Notes: a model not told the origin generated them from the letters alone. A stretch of DNA of 44,561 bases from Nitrososphaeraceae archaeon (GCA_009377575.1 WHTU01000023.1:1-44561), one strand, 5' to 3'. Positions 8,424 through 17,558 are shown, numbered from the stretch's first letter. Made by a program: numbers and translations.

Positions 8424-9149
8424 ATGTCATCTGGCTATTCTGACGATGAAATCAAACGAGCCGCGGAGATCCGTGAATGGCTTGTTAAGCTGATTTTTGA
8501 CAAACATGAGGAGATTGAAAACTTACGTGCTACCCTTTCCCTCATAGATAGCATGCTTAAGTTAGGAAGTTTCAAAGCAGCATCTAGCTTGAAAGATAAT
8601 TACCCGATCCAATCTAGTCCAACAAATCAATTATCTCCAGCCAAACCACCTGGCATTACAAGTCATCAGCTGTCGGAACAGACTAAAGTCCCAAATGCTG
8701 GAGAACCAAATAATCAATCAGCGGCTACGGATATGATACACCGGGAAAACAAATCTAGTTCGACAGCTTCAGATCCATCTAGATCTCTTATTACAGAAAC
8801 TAAGGAACTTCATAGAATGAGGGATAACCTACTGCTTGCTAAAGCAGAGTATGCTACTGATTTTATAGATATCGTTCCTGCCGACAATATCTCATTAAAT
8901 ACCAACACCGCCCCATTTCGATCTTTTTTCTTGGGAAGAATCCTTGATGGTATGAAGGTTAAGGACGAAGAAAAAGCTCGCAATCATCAAATTAAAGCGT
9001 CAGATTCTTTGACTTATCTTGTTGAAGAAGATGAAAGCAACATGATACGTAAAATCAGGATCAACAATTACAGGGATAAGGAACGTCTCAATGAAATATT
9101 CAACACATGCGCATGGGTTCTTAGTCGCATGATTGAAAAGGGTTCATGA
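8424..9149 (+). CDS. Unknown protein co-transcribed with guaA
   Basis: From ATG 8424 the product is 241 residues. It has three parts: a helical N-terminal region (about 5-55) with EIREWL and LRATLSLIDSMLKLG; a Ser/Asn/Thr/Pro-rich low-complexity linker (about 60-130); and a C-terminal folded region with the FRSFFLGRILDGM segment and a final helix-rich stretch ending CAWVLSRMIEK. No enzymatic motif is visible. The layout, two helical modules on a flexible linker, suggests a binding or scaffolding protein. It ends six bases before guaA, so the two share a promoter. I do not recognise the family. Confidence 0.75.
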   Translation: MSSGYSDDEIKRAAEIREWLVKLIFDKHEEIENLRATLSLIDSMLKLGSFKAASSLKDNYPIQSSPTNQLSPAKPPGITSHQLSEQTKVPNAGEPNNQSAATDMIHRENKSSSTASDPSRSLITETKELHRMRDNLLLAKAEYATDFIDIVPADNISLNTNTAPFRSFFLGRILDGMKVKDEEKARNHQIKASDSLTYLVEEDESNMIRKIRINNYRDKERLNEIFNTCAWVLSRMIEKGS

Positions 9150-9155
9150 TGAATC

Positions 9156-10688
9156 ATGGACAGAATTGTAGTCCTCGACTTCGGCTCGCAGTATAGCCAT
9201 CTGATATGTAGGAGGGTAAGAGAAGCAAATGTGTATTGCGAGTTGTTGCGTCATGATACTCCTGCGAGATTGCTTCGCGAAATCAGACCTAAAGGAATAA
9301 TCATCTCAGGTGGTCCAGCCAGCATATATGTTGAAGGGTCTCCTAGGCCGGATTACGGTATTTTTGATCTGGGTATTCCCATCTTGGGTATTTGTTATGG
9401 ACATCAATTAATTGTTGACAGATTTGGGGGAAGGATAAGAAAATCTAATGTTCGTGAGTATGGTAGTTCGAACCTTGTTATTGATGATAATAAGGATCTT
9501 TTTAGTAATATAAAAGGTAACATAAGATGTTGGATGAGCCACAGCGATACTGCTGAATCGATACCAAAGGATTTCGAAGTTCTGGCTCATACCGATAGTT
9601 CGTCGTCGGCAGCGATTGTTAACAGAAACAAGAAGCTATTTGGAATACAGTTCCATCCTGAAGTATTACATACGGAAAGCGGAACAGAGATTCTCAAGAA
9701 TTTCTCATTTCGAATAAGTGAGGCCGCGCCTGCGTGGAATATGAAAGACTTCTTAGAAAGCTCGATCTCAGAGATCAGGAATAAGGTAGGAAGAGATAGA
9801 GTATTATGCGCAGTTAGCGGAGGAATTGATTCGACCACAGTAGCGGTTATGCTACATAGAGCGGTCGGAAACAACCTTAGATGTGTATTTGTCAATCATG
9901 GTTTGTTAAGAGGCGGAGAAGAGGAGTTAGTAGTCCAATCTTTTGAGCAGGTTCTAAATATTCCATTAATCGTAGTCAATGCATCAGAGCGATTCACTAC
10001 AATGCTGCGTGGAATCAAGGATCCGGAGGAAAAAAGGATGATAATAGGTGACGAATTCGCTCGAGTATTTAGTGATGTTGCATCTAAACATGGTCCTTTT
10101 CAATGGCTCGCTCAAGGAACCCTTTATCCTGATATCATAGAAAGCGGAGTGTCCCATGGCCCAGCATCAGTTATCAAAAGTCACCACAACGTGAAAGGAT
10201 TGCCTAAATGGCTTGATCTGAAGGTTATTGAACCGCTGAGTACACTTTACAAGGATGAAGTAAAAAAACTTGCAGAGAATCTTGGCGTCCCTACCCAATT
10301 ATTGAAGAGGCATCCTTTCCCTGGACCTGGTTTGGCTGTAAGAATTATAGGCGAGGTGAATCATGAGAAAATTCGTATCGCCAGAGAGTCTAGCAAGATA
10401 GTCGAAGATGAATTGATGGCCGCAAGCTGGTATAATAAAGTCTGGCAGGCATATGCGGCCGTGGGCGATGATAAGGCGGTAGGAGTAATTGGCGATGGGA
10501 GACTTTATGGTCACATTGTAATCATAAGGGTCGTCGATTCCGTTGATGCAATGACAGCTGATTGGGTGCGATTACCTCATGATATCATCGAAAAAATTAG
10601 CAATAGAATTAGCAATGAAGTGGAAGGAGTTACTTGGGTGACCTATGCCGTGTCGAGCAAGCCCCCCGCTACAATAGAACCACAGTAA
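9156..10688 (+). CDS. guaA: GMP synthase (glutamine-hydrolysing)
   Basis: This 510-residue enzyme converts XMP to GMP. The class I glutaminase domain (about 1-190) has the nucleophile C80 in GICYGHQL and the H167/E169 pair in HPEV. The ATP-pyrophosphatase domain follows, with its P-loop SGGIDS at 221-226, and the C-terminal dimerisation domain contains the RHPFPGPGLAVR segment. This is the fused single-chain form; many archaea carry GuaA as two separate polypeptides. It is second in an operon behind an unknown gene. Confidence 0.96.
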   Translation: MDRIVVLDFGSQYSHLICRRVREANVYCELLRHDTPARLLREIRPKGIIISGGPASIYVEGSPRPDYGIFDLGIPILGICYGHQLIVDRFGGRIRKSNVREYGSSNLVIDDNKDLFSNIKGNIRCWMSHSDTAESIPKDFEVLAHTDSSSSAAIVNRNKKLFGIQFHPEVLHTESGTEILKNFSFRISEAAPAWNMKDFLESSISEIRNKVGRDRVLCAVSGGIDSTTVAVMLHRAVGNNLRCVFVNHGLLRGGEEELVVQSFEQVLNIPLIVVNASERFTTMLRGIKDPEEKRMIIGDEFARVFSDVASKHGPFQWLAQGTLYPDIIESGVSHGPASVIKSHHNVKGLPKWLDLKVIEPLSTLYKDEVKKLAENLGVPTQLLKRHPFPGPGLAVRIIGEVNHEKIRIARESSKIVEDELMAASWYNKVWQAYAAVGDDKAVGVIGDGRLYGHIVIIRVVDSVDAMTADWVRLPHDIIEKISNRISNEVEGVTWVTYAVSSKPPATIEPQ

Positions 10689-10739
10689 GAGCTATTTATC
10701 TCCACAAAATCTTTTCACATAGAAGCATTCACATCACTA

Positions 10740-11570
10740 TCATAATTTTGATCCACACTCTTCGCAATACTTCGAGCCATCTTCATTATCATATCCGCAT
10801 GCCTTGCACTTCTCGAGCCTTGTAGATCCGTTAGACTGGTCGGGCTCCATAATAGTGCGATTCTCATTGATTAACACAATGTCACCAATCTTGGAGATCT
10901 TTGACCACAGGATTTCAGAAGATTTAGCATCCTGCTCAGTTGATTGATCATGGACCATAATACTTACGTCAACTCTCCCATTCTTTAGCCTTCGAAGACC
11001 GATTTCCTTTATTTTTCCAATAAGCATGGCCTCTGCGTCATAAGCTGGCATTTCAATTAGTGAGTGTATTGGGAGAAATTCTCCTTTAACCATGGCGCTA
11101 TGTACTTCATTTGCCGAGCCAACCGCAGAATGTTCATCAGCTCTCGAAGATTCTTCAGGCTTCATCGAAGAAATTTGTTGACTTACTCCCTGAGGCTTGA
11201 CAAACGATGAATCGCCTTGTTCTAGCTTTTCATTCTGAGGAGATCGAAACTTACGGTACTGCGCAATCGTACCTTTGCATTTCTTGCATTTGTATTCACC
11301 CTTCTCTTCTAAGATCACCCCTTCCCCTAAATCTTCATTAGGGTTATCGAACACAATGGCCGGAGGACCATCAAATTGTTCTTCGCATTTGTTACAATAG
11401 TGCTTCAAGAGCCTATTTTCATCTAGTCTTCCTACACCTGCTAGGAAAAGCTCAGGCCCTCCTAGGTTACCTTTTCTTTGCTCTTCCTCCGTTATTTTGG
11501 CTAGAACGTAGCCTCCTGATCCGCGAAGTTTCTTGTCTTGATAGTCGTTACTGGGCGTTTCGCTTAGCAT
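10740..11570 (-). CDS. Zinc-ribbon and PRC-barrel-like protein
   Basis: The 276-residue product has CxxC pairs at about 58-61 and 93-96, a low-complexity linker (about 105-165), a PRC-barrel-like region (about 168-245, with MLIGKIKEIGL and WSKISKIGDIVLI), and a C-terminal double-Cys zinc ribbon (CKACG and CEECG, about 255-272). PRC-barrel domains act in RNA processing and protein assembly; zinc ribbons suggest nucleic acid or protein binding. The exact function is unknown. A TATA box at 11592-11600 supports a leaderless ATG. It converges with guaA. Confidence 0.75.
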   Translation of the reverse strand: MLSETPSNDYQDKKLRGSGGYVLAKITEEEQRKGNLGGPELFLAGVGRLDENRLLKHYCNKCEEQFDGPPAIVFDNPNEDLGEGVILEEKGEYKCKKCKGTIAQYRKFRSPQNEKLEQGDSSFVKPQGVSQQISSMKPEESSRADEHSAVGSANEVHSAMVKGEFLPIHSLIEMPAYDAEAMLIGKIKEIGLRRLKNGRVDVSIMVHDQSTEQDAKSSEILWSKISKIGDIVLINENRTIMEPDQSNGSTRLEKCKACGYDNEDGSKYCEECGSKL

Positions 11571-11591
11571 GAATAATCATTAGCGGGTCTG

Positions 11592-11600
11592 AATATAAAA
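11592..11600 (-). promoter_or_regulatory. TATA box for the zinc-ribbon gene
   Basis: Read on the minus strand this is TTTTATATT, centred 26 bases before the ATG at 11570. Confidence 0.6.
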
Positions 11601-11800
11601 AACTTGTATTACGCTCATACTCCTAATTGATCACCTGATAACTGTATCCTAATTTATGCTGGATCAGTTTCCGTATCCCTTATATTTCTGTGTTTTCTTA
11701 GATATATCGTCAAAAGCGGCGGCAGATCTGTCAAGTATCGGAATACTACTTATCATTTCTTCCGTGCATTTGTGCAGAAAAATATTAGTGAAAAGAAAGA

Positions 11801-13132
11801 TTGAAATCTACATTTGAAGAATTAGGAGTAAGCCCACCTCTAACTAGGGCATTGGAAGAAATGGGCTTCGCCAGGCCATTTCCTATTCAAGAAGCATCAA
11901 TACCATTTATTTTGCAAGGGCATGATGTAATTGGCCAGGCACACACTGGAACGGGTAAGACGGCAGCTTTCTGTTTGCCTGTGTTATCACGTCTCAAAAA
12001 TAACGGTCCGGTACAATTTTTGATATTAGTACCCACTCGAGAACTTGCGGTTCAAGTAACCCATGAGATTATAAAATATTCGAAATATACCTCAATTCGT
12101 GTAGTATCAATTTTTGGAGGGGTAAGTATTGGTCAGCAGCAATCACGATTGGAGAGAGGAGCTCAGGTAGTCGTTGCCACTCCTGGGAGACTCATTGACC
12201 ATTTGAAGAGAGGAACTATCGAGCTAGACAAGGTAAGTCATGTTGTACTGGATGAAGCCGACAGATTGCTCGATATGGGTTTCATTGATGACATCAGGTT
12301 CATTCTTTTTTATATAAGTGAAAAGCATCAAACCTGTCTTTTTTCAGCTACGATGCCTCCTGAAATTCTTCGCCTTGCAGAAGAATATATGACTAATCCT
12401 AAGCAAGTCCTACTTAATGAAGAAGAAATCAGCCTCGACACAATCGATCAGTCATATCTAATTACCCAGGAAAGGCAGAAATTCAAGCATCTCTGTGAAC
12501 TGATCAAAAATGAAAGTAAGAAACAGATGATCATATTTGCTGCTACAAAACAGCGAACTCATAGATTGGCTAATGATCTAAAAGATGCGGGTTTTAATGC
12601 CATCTCAATACATGGAGATTTATCACAAAAGCAGCGAGAAGTGGCTATGTATAGATTCAAGACGGCAAAGGAAGATATACTTGTTGCTACAGACATAGCA
12701 GCTAGAGGTATCGACATCCCTGCAGTCAGTCATGTAGTAAATTATGATGTTCCAGAGGATCCATTGATGTATTTTCATCGCATAGGCAGAACAGCTCGAG
12801 CAGGTGGGACTGGCAAGGCCGTATCCCTGGTTTCTGTGGAGCGAGTCGACGACTTTCAGAGAATTATCAATCGTACAGAGCAACCAATCCGCAAGCTGAA
12901 TTTTGAACTAGGCATAGAAGTCCCTGTATATGAAGGTAGAAACAATCGCCCATCTTTTTCGAGAGGTAGATCCTACAGGCCTTCTAACGGTTACCGAGAT
13001 AGACGAGAAAATCAATATGGTCAGAGGAAGTATAACAATGAGATGAGTGGCTCTCGGTACCGGGAAAGAGGAGAAAGTCGCTATAATAATCAGAAGAGAT
13101 ATAATAGAGGCTCTCACCAACGGTCCTTTTAG
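11801..13132 (+). CDS. DEAD-box RNA helicase
   Basis: The 443-residue protein has a full DEAD-box core: the Q motif near 22-30, motif I GTGKT at 50-54, PTRELA (Ia), TPGR (Ib), DEAD at 151-154, SAT at 182-184, and motif VI HRIGRTAR near 327-334. The last 75 residues are rich in Arg, Tyr, Asn, Ser and Gly, a disordered RNA-binding tail like those of cold-shock helicases. It likely unwinds structured RNA in ribosome assembly or decay. The start appears to be TTG at 11801, and the 230-base upstream region leaves room for a regulated leader. Confidence 0.93.
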   Translation: MKSTFEELGVSPPLTRALEEMGFARPFPIQEASIPFILQGHDVIGQAHTGTGKTAAFCLPVLSRLKNNGPVQFLILVPTRELAVQVTHEIIKYSKYTSIRVVSIFGGVSIGQQQSRLERGAQVVVATPGRLIDHLKRGTIELDKVSHVVLDEADRLLDMGFIDDIRFILFYISEKHQTCLFSATMPPEILRLAEEYMTNPKQVLLNEEEISLDTIDQSYLITQERQKFKHLCELIKNESKKQMIIFAATKQRTHRLANDLKDAGFNAISIHGDLSQKQREVAMYRFKTAKEDILVATDIAARGIDIPAVSHVVNYDVPEDPLMYFHRIGRTARAGGTGKAVSLVSVERVDDFQRIINRTEQPIRKLNFELGIEVPVYEGRNNRPSFSRGRSYRPSNGYRDRRENQYGQRKYNNEMSGSRYRERGESRYNNQKRYNRGSHQRSF

Positions 13133-13332
13133 TTTGGCTCATGATCCTGGTCTGCATTCTGGTCCCATCGCAGATCATTTCGAGCTTTACCTAGATTCGA
13201 ATAGGTAGAAAAGAGTAATTCTCATCGATCACGAAAAATCATGATGATTAATGGTTAGAAATTATTTCTTAAACGTCTCGAATAAATGTGAACTTTAATC
13301 ACGAGTATAGTTTCATCTGTCTGTCGGTAACT

Positions 13333-13338
13333 ATATAT
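13333..13338 (+). promoter_or_regulatory. TATA box for the TFE-alpha gene
   Basis: TATATA is centred 27-28 bases before ATG 13363, a leaderless arrangement. Confidence 0.6.
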
Positions 13339-13362
13339 CTAAAAATTGATGATATAGATTAG

Positions 13363-13881
13363 ATGCATCAGGACGATAGTGAAGATTCTTTTGTGAGGAT
13401 TGCCGCCCTCATTGGAGGTGAAGAATATCTAAAAGTTGCACGTGCCCTCTTGCATTCAGAAGACGCAACTGATGAGGAAATTGCAGGTGCAACAGGTCTT
13501 AGAATTAACATCATTCGAAAAGTACTTTATGATATGTTTGGGAAAGCGCTGATTACAGGCATTCGTGTAAAGGACGAGAAAAAAGGATGGTTCGTGTATA
13601 GGTGGCGGGCCAAAAGGGATCAGGTAGACAATTTTATAGATAACCAGAAGAAAAAAATACTTGATCGGTTACAAAAACGACTTGAATACGAAGAGTCCTC
13701 TGAATTCTACCATTGTGGGAATAACGATTGTTCACATGTTAAATTCGATTTTGCAGTAGAGCAGTTCTTCAAATGCAACACTTGTAAGGAACCGCTGAAT
13801 ATGATTGATAACAATCAAGTCAAGGAAGCTTTGCGGCATAAGATTGAACAAATTATTTCAGACATTACACCCAGAACCTAG
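13363..13881 (+). CDS. tfe: Transcription initiation factor E subunit alpha (TFE-alpha)
   Basis: The 172-residue protein has an N-terminal winged helix (about 12-85, with the ATDEEIAGATGL recognition region and a wing ending in FVYRWRAKRDQ), a helical linker (about 86-112), and a zinc ribbon with C118, C123, C138 and C141. TFE-alpha helps open the promoter and stabilises the open complex with RNA polymerase. The gene is monocistronic. A TFE-beta candidate lies about 2 kb away on the other strand. Confidence 0.94.
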   Translation: MHQDDSEDSFVRIAALIGGEEYLKVARALLHSEDATDEEIAGATGLRINIIRKVLYDMFGKALITGIRVKDEKKGWFVYRWRAKRDQVDNFIDNQKKKILDRLQKRLEYEESSEFYHCGNNDCSHVKFDFAVEQFFKCNTCKEPLNMIDNNQVKEALRHKIEQIISDITPRT

Positions 13882-14433
13882 CAATGCTTGTGTTAGCGCA
13901 ATATCAATATTCTCAGAAATAATAATATGTCATTCGTATTTGAACCCTGCTATTCGGAATCAAAATCACTCGAAGGGGATCGGTCTAGGTTGAAGACAAT
14001 AGAATCTACGTAATAAGGTCGAGAAAGCATATCATAAGGGAGATCTTGATCAAAATCAGAAGAATAATTGTCCTTGGTGGTATCGGACTTTTCCAAGAAA
14101 ATATTTATATTCTTCAAATCGCTCTCAAAATTTCTATATAACTTATTACTATAAAAGTGTATGTCAATGATTTGCCTCTCAATTTAATGCATCAGGAATT
14201 GCCAAGTTTTCACTAATGGGAAACTTTACGAATCGTCTCACCTTAGTGTCTCTAATAGCGGGAACCTTTACAGTGGACAGATGGTCGCCCTTGTCACAAG
14301 AGTTCCTCAAAAGAAACTCATTAATCCCAATGTTAAAGTGAATCATCCGTTACTTTATGTAGATAGCTTTTCTGCCATGTTGCATTGATTGGGTTGATGC
14401 ACTATTGATTCACTTGAATAAAAAATTCACGCG
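13882..14433. other. 552-base spacer with TATA-like boxes and a hairpin
   Basis: No convincing protein-coding gene is visible. TATA-like boxes occur near 14102, 14135 and 14151-14159 (CTATAAAAG). About 45 bases after the last is an 8-bp hairpin (14204-14211 with 14219-14226, one G-T pair, 7-base loop). This could be a non-coding transcript; expression is unknown. Confidence 0.4.
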
Positions 14434-14940
14434 TTACAGCGATAAGACGCCGCTATTGTTTAGCAATGCCCCGAGGAATAAGATTATCACTGATAATCCC
14501 ACAATCACCCTTCCGAGAAGAATTATTCTGGATCTTATAGGTTGAATAGAAGAATTGGTAGAGTCACCGCTTCTAATCCTGTTTTCTGTTTCAATGTCTA
14601 TAGACCTTATATGGATCACATAGAATATCAGCGTAACAATAACGAAGATGATCTTGATAGACAGAATAATGCCATACTCGGAGTCAATTAAAGCATTTGG
14701 CTGCAATAGTAAAGCGCGAGAATTGTAAATTCCGGTTATTATCAGTATAATAAACGATGGTAATGCAAATCTATTGAATCTCCTTCCAATCCTTAGCATA
14801 AGGGCAAGACGATCTGCTGGCGATTCGGCAATCGTTCCTAACATAGGTGCCAAAACTATCCCTAAGAACAAGGATCCACCAACCCATATTGATGCACAGG
14901 TTAGATGTACCCAAAAAACGAAGACATCCACCAACGCCAT
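14434..14940 (-). CDS. CopD-like four-helix membrane protein
   Basis: The 168-residue protein has about four membrane helices (roughly 5-30, 55-75, 88-108 and 138-160). The first contains VHLTCASIWVGG and the second follows RIGRRFNRFALPS. The conserved His and the HxxxxxxWxGG layout match the CopD/DUF2269-type membrane family, which includes copper-uptake proteins and heme-like four-helix proteins. Ammonia oxidisers need much copper, so a copper role is attractive but unproven. It is divergent from the LEA14-like gene, with promoters packed in an 86-base spacer. Confidence 0.75.
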   Translation of the reverse strand: MALVDVFVFWVHLTCASIWVGGSLFLGIVLAPMLGTIAESPADRLALMLRIGRRFNRFALPSFIILIITGIYNSRALLLQPNALIDSEYGIILSIKIIFVIVTLIFYVIHIRSIDIETENRIRSGDSTNSSIQPIRSRIILLGRVIVGLSVIILFLGALLNNSGVLSL

Positions 14941-14960
14941 TACGAAACAGAGATTGACGT

Positions 14961-14999
14961 TAATACTATTATTCGTATTGTCTTAGAAAAGATTTTAAT
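14961..14999. promoter_or_regulatory. Divergent promoter pair
   Basis: A minus-strand TATA-like AGTATTA (14961-14968 region) is about 26 bases from ATG 14940. A plus-strand ATTTTAAT (14992-14999) is about 30 bases from ATG 15027. The two start sites are less than 90 bases apart. Confidence 0.5.
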
Positions 15000-15026
15000 G
15001 CGCTTTTGATTAGCATAAATGCCAGG

Positions 15027-15551
15027 ATGTTTCTTACCAAACGTAGAGCCATTCTTATTGGCGTTATTGCATCCATAGCAGCAGCGATAATTCTTACACC
15101 ACTCATCCTGACTCTCACTCTTCCGCCAGATATCAATGCTGTAAAGATCAACCTTGACAAAGTTGAGGTCGATAATCCATCTCCAGAAGAGGAATCGGCG
15201 AACTTGCTTACCCTTAACGTATTTTTTAAAATTGATAATCCGACTGATACGACTTTGACGACCTCTAATATCGATTATACCCTTTTTGCTAATGGTGAGC
15301 CTCTGGGTAACGGACATATCGATTATGTCGATATTCCAGTCCACGGACGGCCTCAACTGTTATCTGGAGGCGAGGCAACAATTATGTCAAAGTTCGAAAT
15401 ACCACGTAACGATCCGAGTCTTACGCAAATCAATTTCGGAAACCTCTCTAGCTCTAACATAAATTGGGAAGCGGAAGGGACTGCTGATATAGAATCGGGA
15501 TTTGTTACAGTTCCATTGGCCTTTAAGGATGAGCTTGAGCGTTCTTCGTAA
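15027..15551 (+). CDS. LEA14/WHy-like membrane-anchored protein
   Basis: From ATG 15027 this is a 174-residue protein: a basic start (TKRR), a membrane anchor (about 9-32) and an extracytoplasmic domain. Its NVFFKIDNPTDTTLTTSNIDYTL segment is typical of the LEA14/WHy fold (FxxxNPN...L..idY.l). Such domains bind other proteins or hydrophobic ligands and are linked to stress. The open frame extends to TTG 15006, but the promoter fits the ATG better. A second protein of this type is encoded at 34053. Confidence 0.78.
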   Translation: MFLTKRRAILIGVIASIAAAIILTPLILTLTLPPDINAVKINLDKVEVDNPSPEEESANLLTLNVFFKIDNPTDTTLTTSNIDYTLFANGEPLGNGHIDYVDIPVHGRPQLLSGGEATIMSKFEIPRNDPSLTQINFGNLSSSNINWEAEGTADIESGFVTVPLAFKDELERSS

Positions 15552-15731
15552 ATTGATTTGAGCCAAAATACTCCATAATATATAGGTTAAAATAACAATT
15601 AGCAAAAAGGTTTTTGTACATACTCCTAACACATAAAATTATAATTGTTCATGTGTTTCAGATTCGTTTAATCTATGCGTCATTAAAATGTGCAGGATGC
15701 TTCTAACCTGCATGCAAAGCTTGGTTATAGA

Positions 15732-16184
15732 TTATAGATCGATATGACGCTGATGGTTCAACGTTCTGCTAAAACTAGAGAGTACCCATTCTGCGATCCA
15801 TGGACACTTGGCTGGACTATACTGACTCATATCATCTTCCGATGAACACAAATGTTGATAATTGCAACTGAAACACGGGGCTCCCTCAACACTATTTATA
15901 TCCACTTGTCTTTTTTGAATTTCAGACATAGCAGGTTTCTTTACTATTAGCTTGTACGTCCACCTACCGTTATAAAGGATTTTTTCTCTAGAAATAAGGG
16001 CCTGTTTTTCCAGATTCCCGACAAGTCTTGAACCGTCTCGGCTATCTAGAGAAAATGTCTTACAAAGTTCAGTTTGGAATATTCCATTCTCTCCGCTTCG
16101 AGATATTGTTTGGAGTGCCTGTTCGACCAAACTATTTCTAGTTTTAACTGAAATTTTCATAGGAGTAACTATTTCTGATGGCAA
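15732..16184 (-). CDS. TFE-beta candidate (Rpc34/hRPC39-like winged helix with Cys cluster)
   Basis: The 150-residue protein has a winged-helix domain (about 15-82, with QTELCKTFSLDSRDGSRLV as the recognition region) and a C-terminal cysteine set: C104, C107, C113 and C127 in the pattern CxxCx5Cx13C, followed by PWIAEWV. This matches the 4Fe-4S region of archaeal TFE-beta and RNA polymerase III subunit RPC39 (C..C.....C......P..C.yl..W). TFE-beta pairs with TFE-alpha to aid promoter opening. The first start is TTG 16184, just after a predicted transcription start; ATG 16160 is the alternative. Confidence 0.8.
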   Translation of the reverse strand: MPSEIVTPMKISVKTRNSLVEQALQTISRSGENGIFQTELCKTFSLDSRDGSRLVGNLEKQALISREKILYNGRWTYKLIVKKPAMSEIQKRQVDINSVEGAPCFSCNYQHLCSSEDDMSQYSPAKCPWIAEWVLSSFSRTLNHQRHIDL

Positions 16185-16210
16185 AATGTAATTTATTATT
16201 ATCCAACATA

Positions 16211-16220
16211 GATATAAAAA
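16211..16220 (-). promoter_or_regulatory. TATA box for the TFE-beta candidate
   Basis: On the minus strand this reads TTTTTATATC, centred about 31 bases before TTG 16184, predicting a start near 16189 and a very short leader. Confidence 0.5.
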
Positions 16221-16392
16221 TCTTCATACTTGTCCAGATACTGTTCGAGTAGGCAACATGAGATTTTCATAGCTAAGGCCATTATGTGTGCTGGTGAAGA
16301 TTGTGACACTATATGATACTATCAATGATGAAGCTATAATATCTTCTCGAAAATGATTCTTATTAATATTGAAGTATAATTCAGGAAATAGA

Positions 16393-16398
16393 TTTATA
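16393..16398 (+). promoter_or_regulatory. TATA box for the 16419 Rieske gene
   Basis: TTTATA is centred about 24 bases before ATG 16419. Confidence 0.55.
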
Positions 16399-16418
16399 GT
16401 ATCTCGATCGGTAATTTT

Positions 16419-16799
16419 ATGATTCCAGAGACGATGAGAATCTGCAATAGTGGTGACATAAAGGATAATTCTTTGAGGGTTTTCACAATTAACAATAGGG
16501 ATATCCTGGTAGGAAGAAGAAACGGAAGAATATTCGCGTGTAGCAATTCATGCCCTCACAGAGGGGCCTCCTTGTCGAAGGGACATTTTAGTGGGAATCA
16601 CCTAGTGTGCTATATGCACGGGTATGAATATAATATATTCACAGGCTCATTAGAAAACATGAAATCTTGGAAAAAGGAAGACAGCTGGATCGAACAGAGT
16701 CCTAACTGGCGAAAGTCGGGCAATTTGAGATTGTATAAAATTGATGAACACGACAACGGCATTTTCGTCGACTCTGTCCAACTCACGGAGCCAGCTTAA
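16419..16799 (+). CDS. Rieske-type [2Fe-2S] protein
   Basis: This 126-residue soluble protein has both Rieske ligand pairs: CPH in SCPHRGASL and CYMH in VCYMHGYEY. There is no membrane anchor, so it resembles the small ferredoxin-like Rieske proteins that pass electrons to oxygenases or reductases rather than the cytochrome bc1 subunit. No partner enzyme lies next to it. A second Rieske protein is at 36930. The gene is divergent from the TFE-beta candidate and has its own promoter. Confidence 0.87.
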   Translation: MIPETMRICNSGDIKDNSLRVFTINNRDILVGRRNGRIFACSNSCPHRGASLSKGHFSGNHLVCYMHGYEYNIFTGSLENMKSWKKEDSWIEQSPNWRKSGNLRLYKIDEHDNGIFVDSVQLTEPA

Positions 16800-17558
16800 C
16801 GGTTCTAACATTAGAAAGAAATAGAAAATGTGACAAATAACGTAATGATGAGGCTGCCAAGTCTCTTGAGAATTTATTAGCTTATCAATATTGAAACATA
16901 TGAGTACATTTGATACCATAAGTGGAGTCAAATAAATTATCCATAAGATTCATCTCTCCTCTTTAAAAGTTGGACCGTTTGCAGAGAACATTTCCTCATA
17001 ACTAGGGCCCCACGGTTAAATAAATTCTACCTAACCGATCATGTAATAGAAAACGCATCTGTATATGTAAAAACTCTCACGCTCTTCTTTTAGTTGCTGA
17101 ATGGGAAAGGACTGAATTAGCCATTTGAGTAGGGTCAAAGATGGAACGATGAGTGAATATTCATTATCGAATTACTGGAGGAACAATTGTGAGATGTATT
17201 AATAGGGAAGGGTTAGAATTATTCGCTAACTAACTAGCGTGCAGATATCTATATAGGAGACTATTATTCTGGGTCGTTGCTGTAAAAGAGAACAAAAATT
17301 AATTAGACACTATATTATAGATAATTAATAACCAGTAATCCTAGTAACTTTCTCAGGTAAATTAAATAATATTGTCTAGTTAAACGCTAAATTACATAAT
17401 GTCTCTCAGGTACTTGTGTCAAGTAGAATCAAAATTGCATTATGAAAAATCGCTGATACTATAAATATTTTGTTTATGCGCGTGTTTTGGCCACACTATC
17501 ATGCTAAGCAAACATTTTATACGCACTTTCTTCTATCCATTCTATTCGTTCAACCAAG
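16800..17558. other. 759-base AT-rich spacer
   Basis: I see no supported gene. It contains several TATA-like runs (near 17015, 17460 and 17514), and a nested inverted repeat at 17298-17329: outer arms ATTAATTA/TAATTAAT around an inner CTATA-T-TATAG. A minus-strand micro-ORF of 22 codons at 16953 follows a GAGGAG sequence but cannot be supported further. Confidence 0.5.

Noticed and set aside
13240-13320. TGATGA before the TFE-alpha gene as an sRNA C box
   Set aside because: No D box CTGA lies within range.
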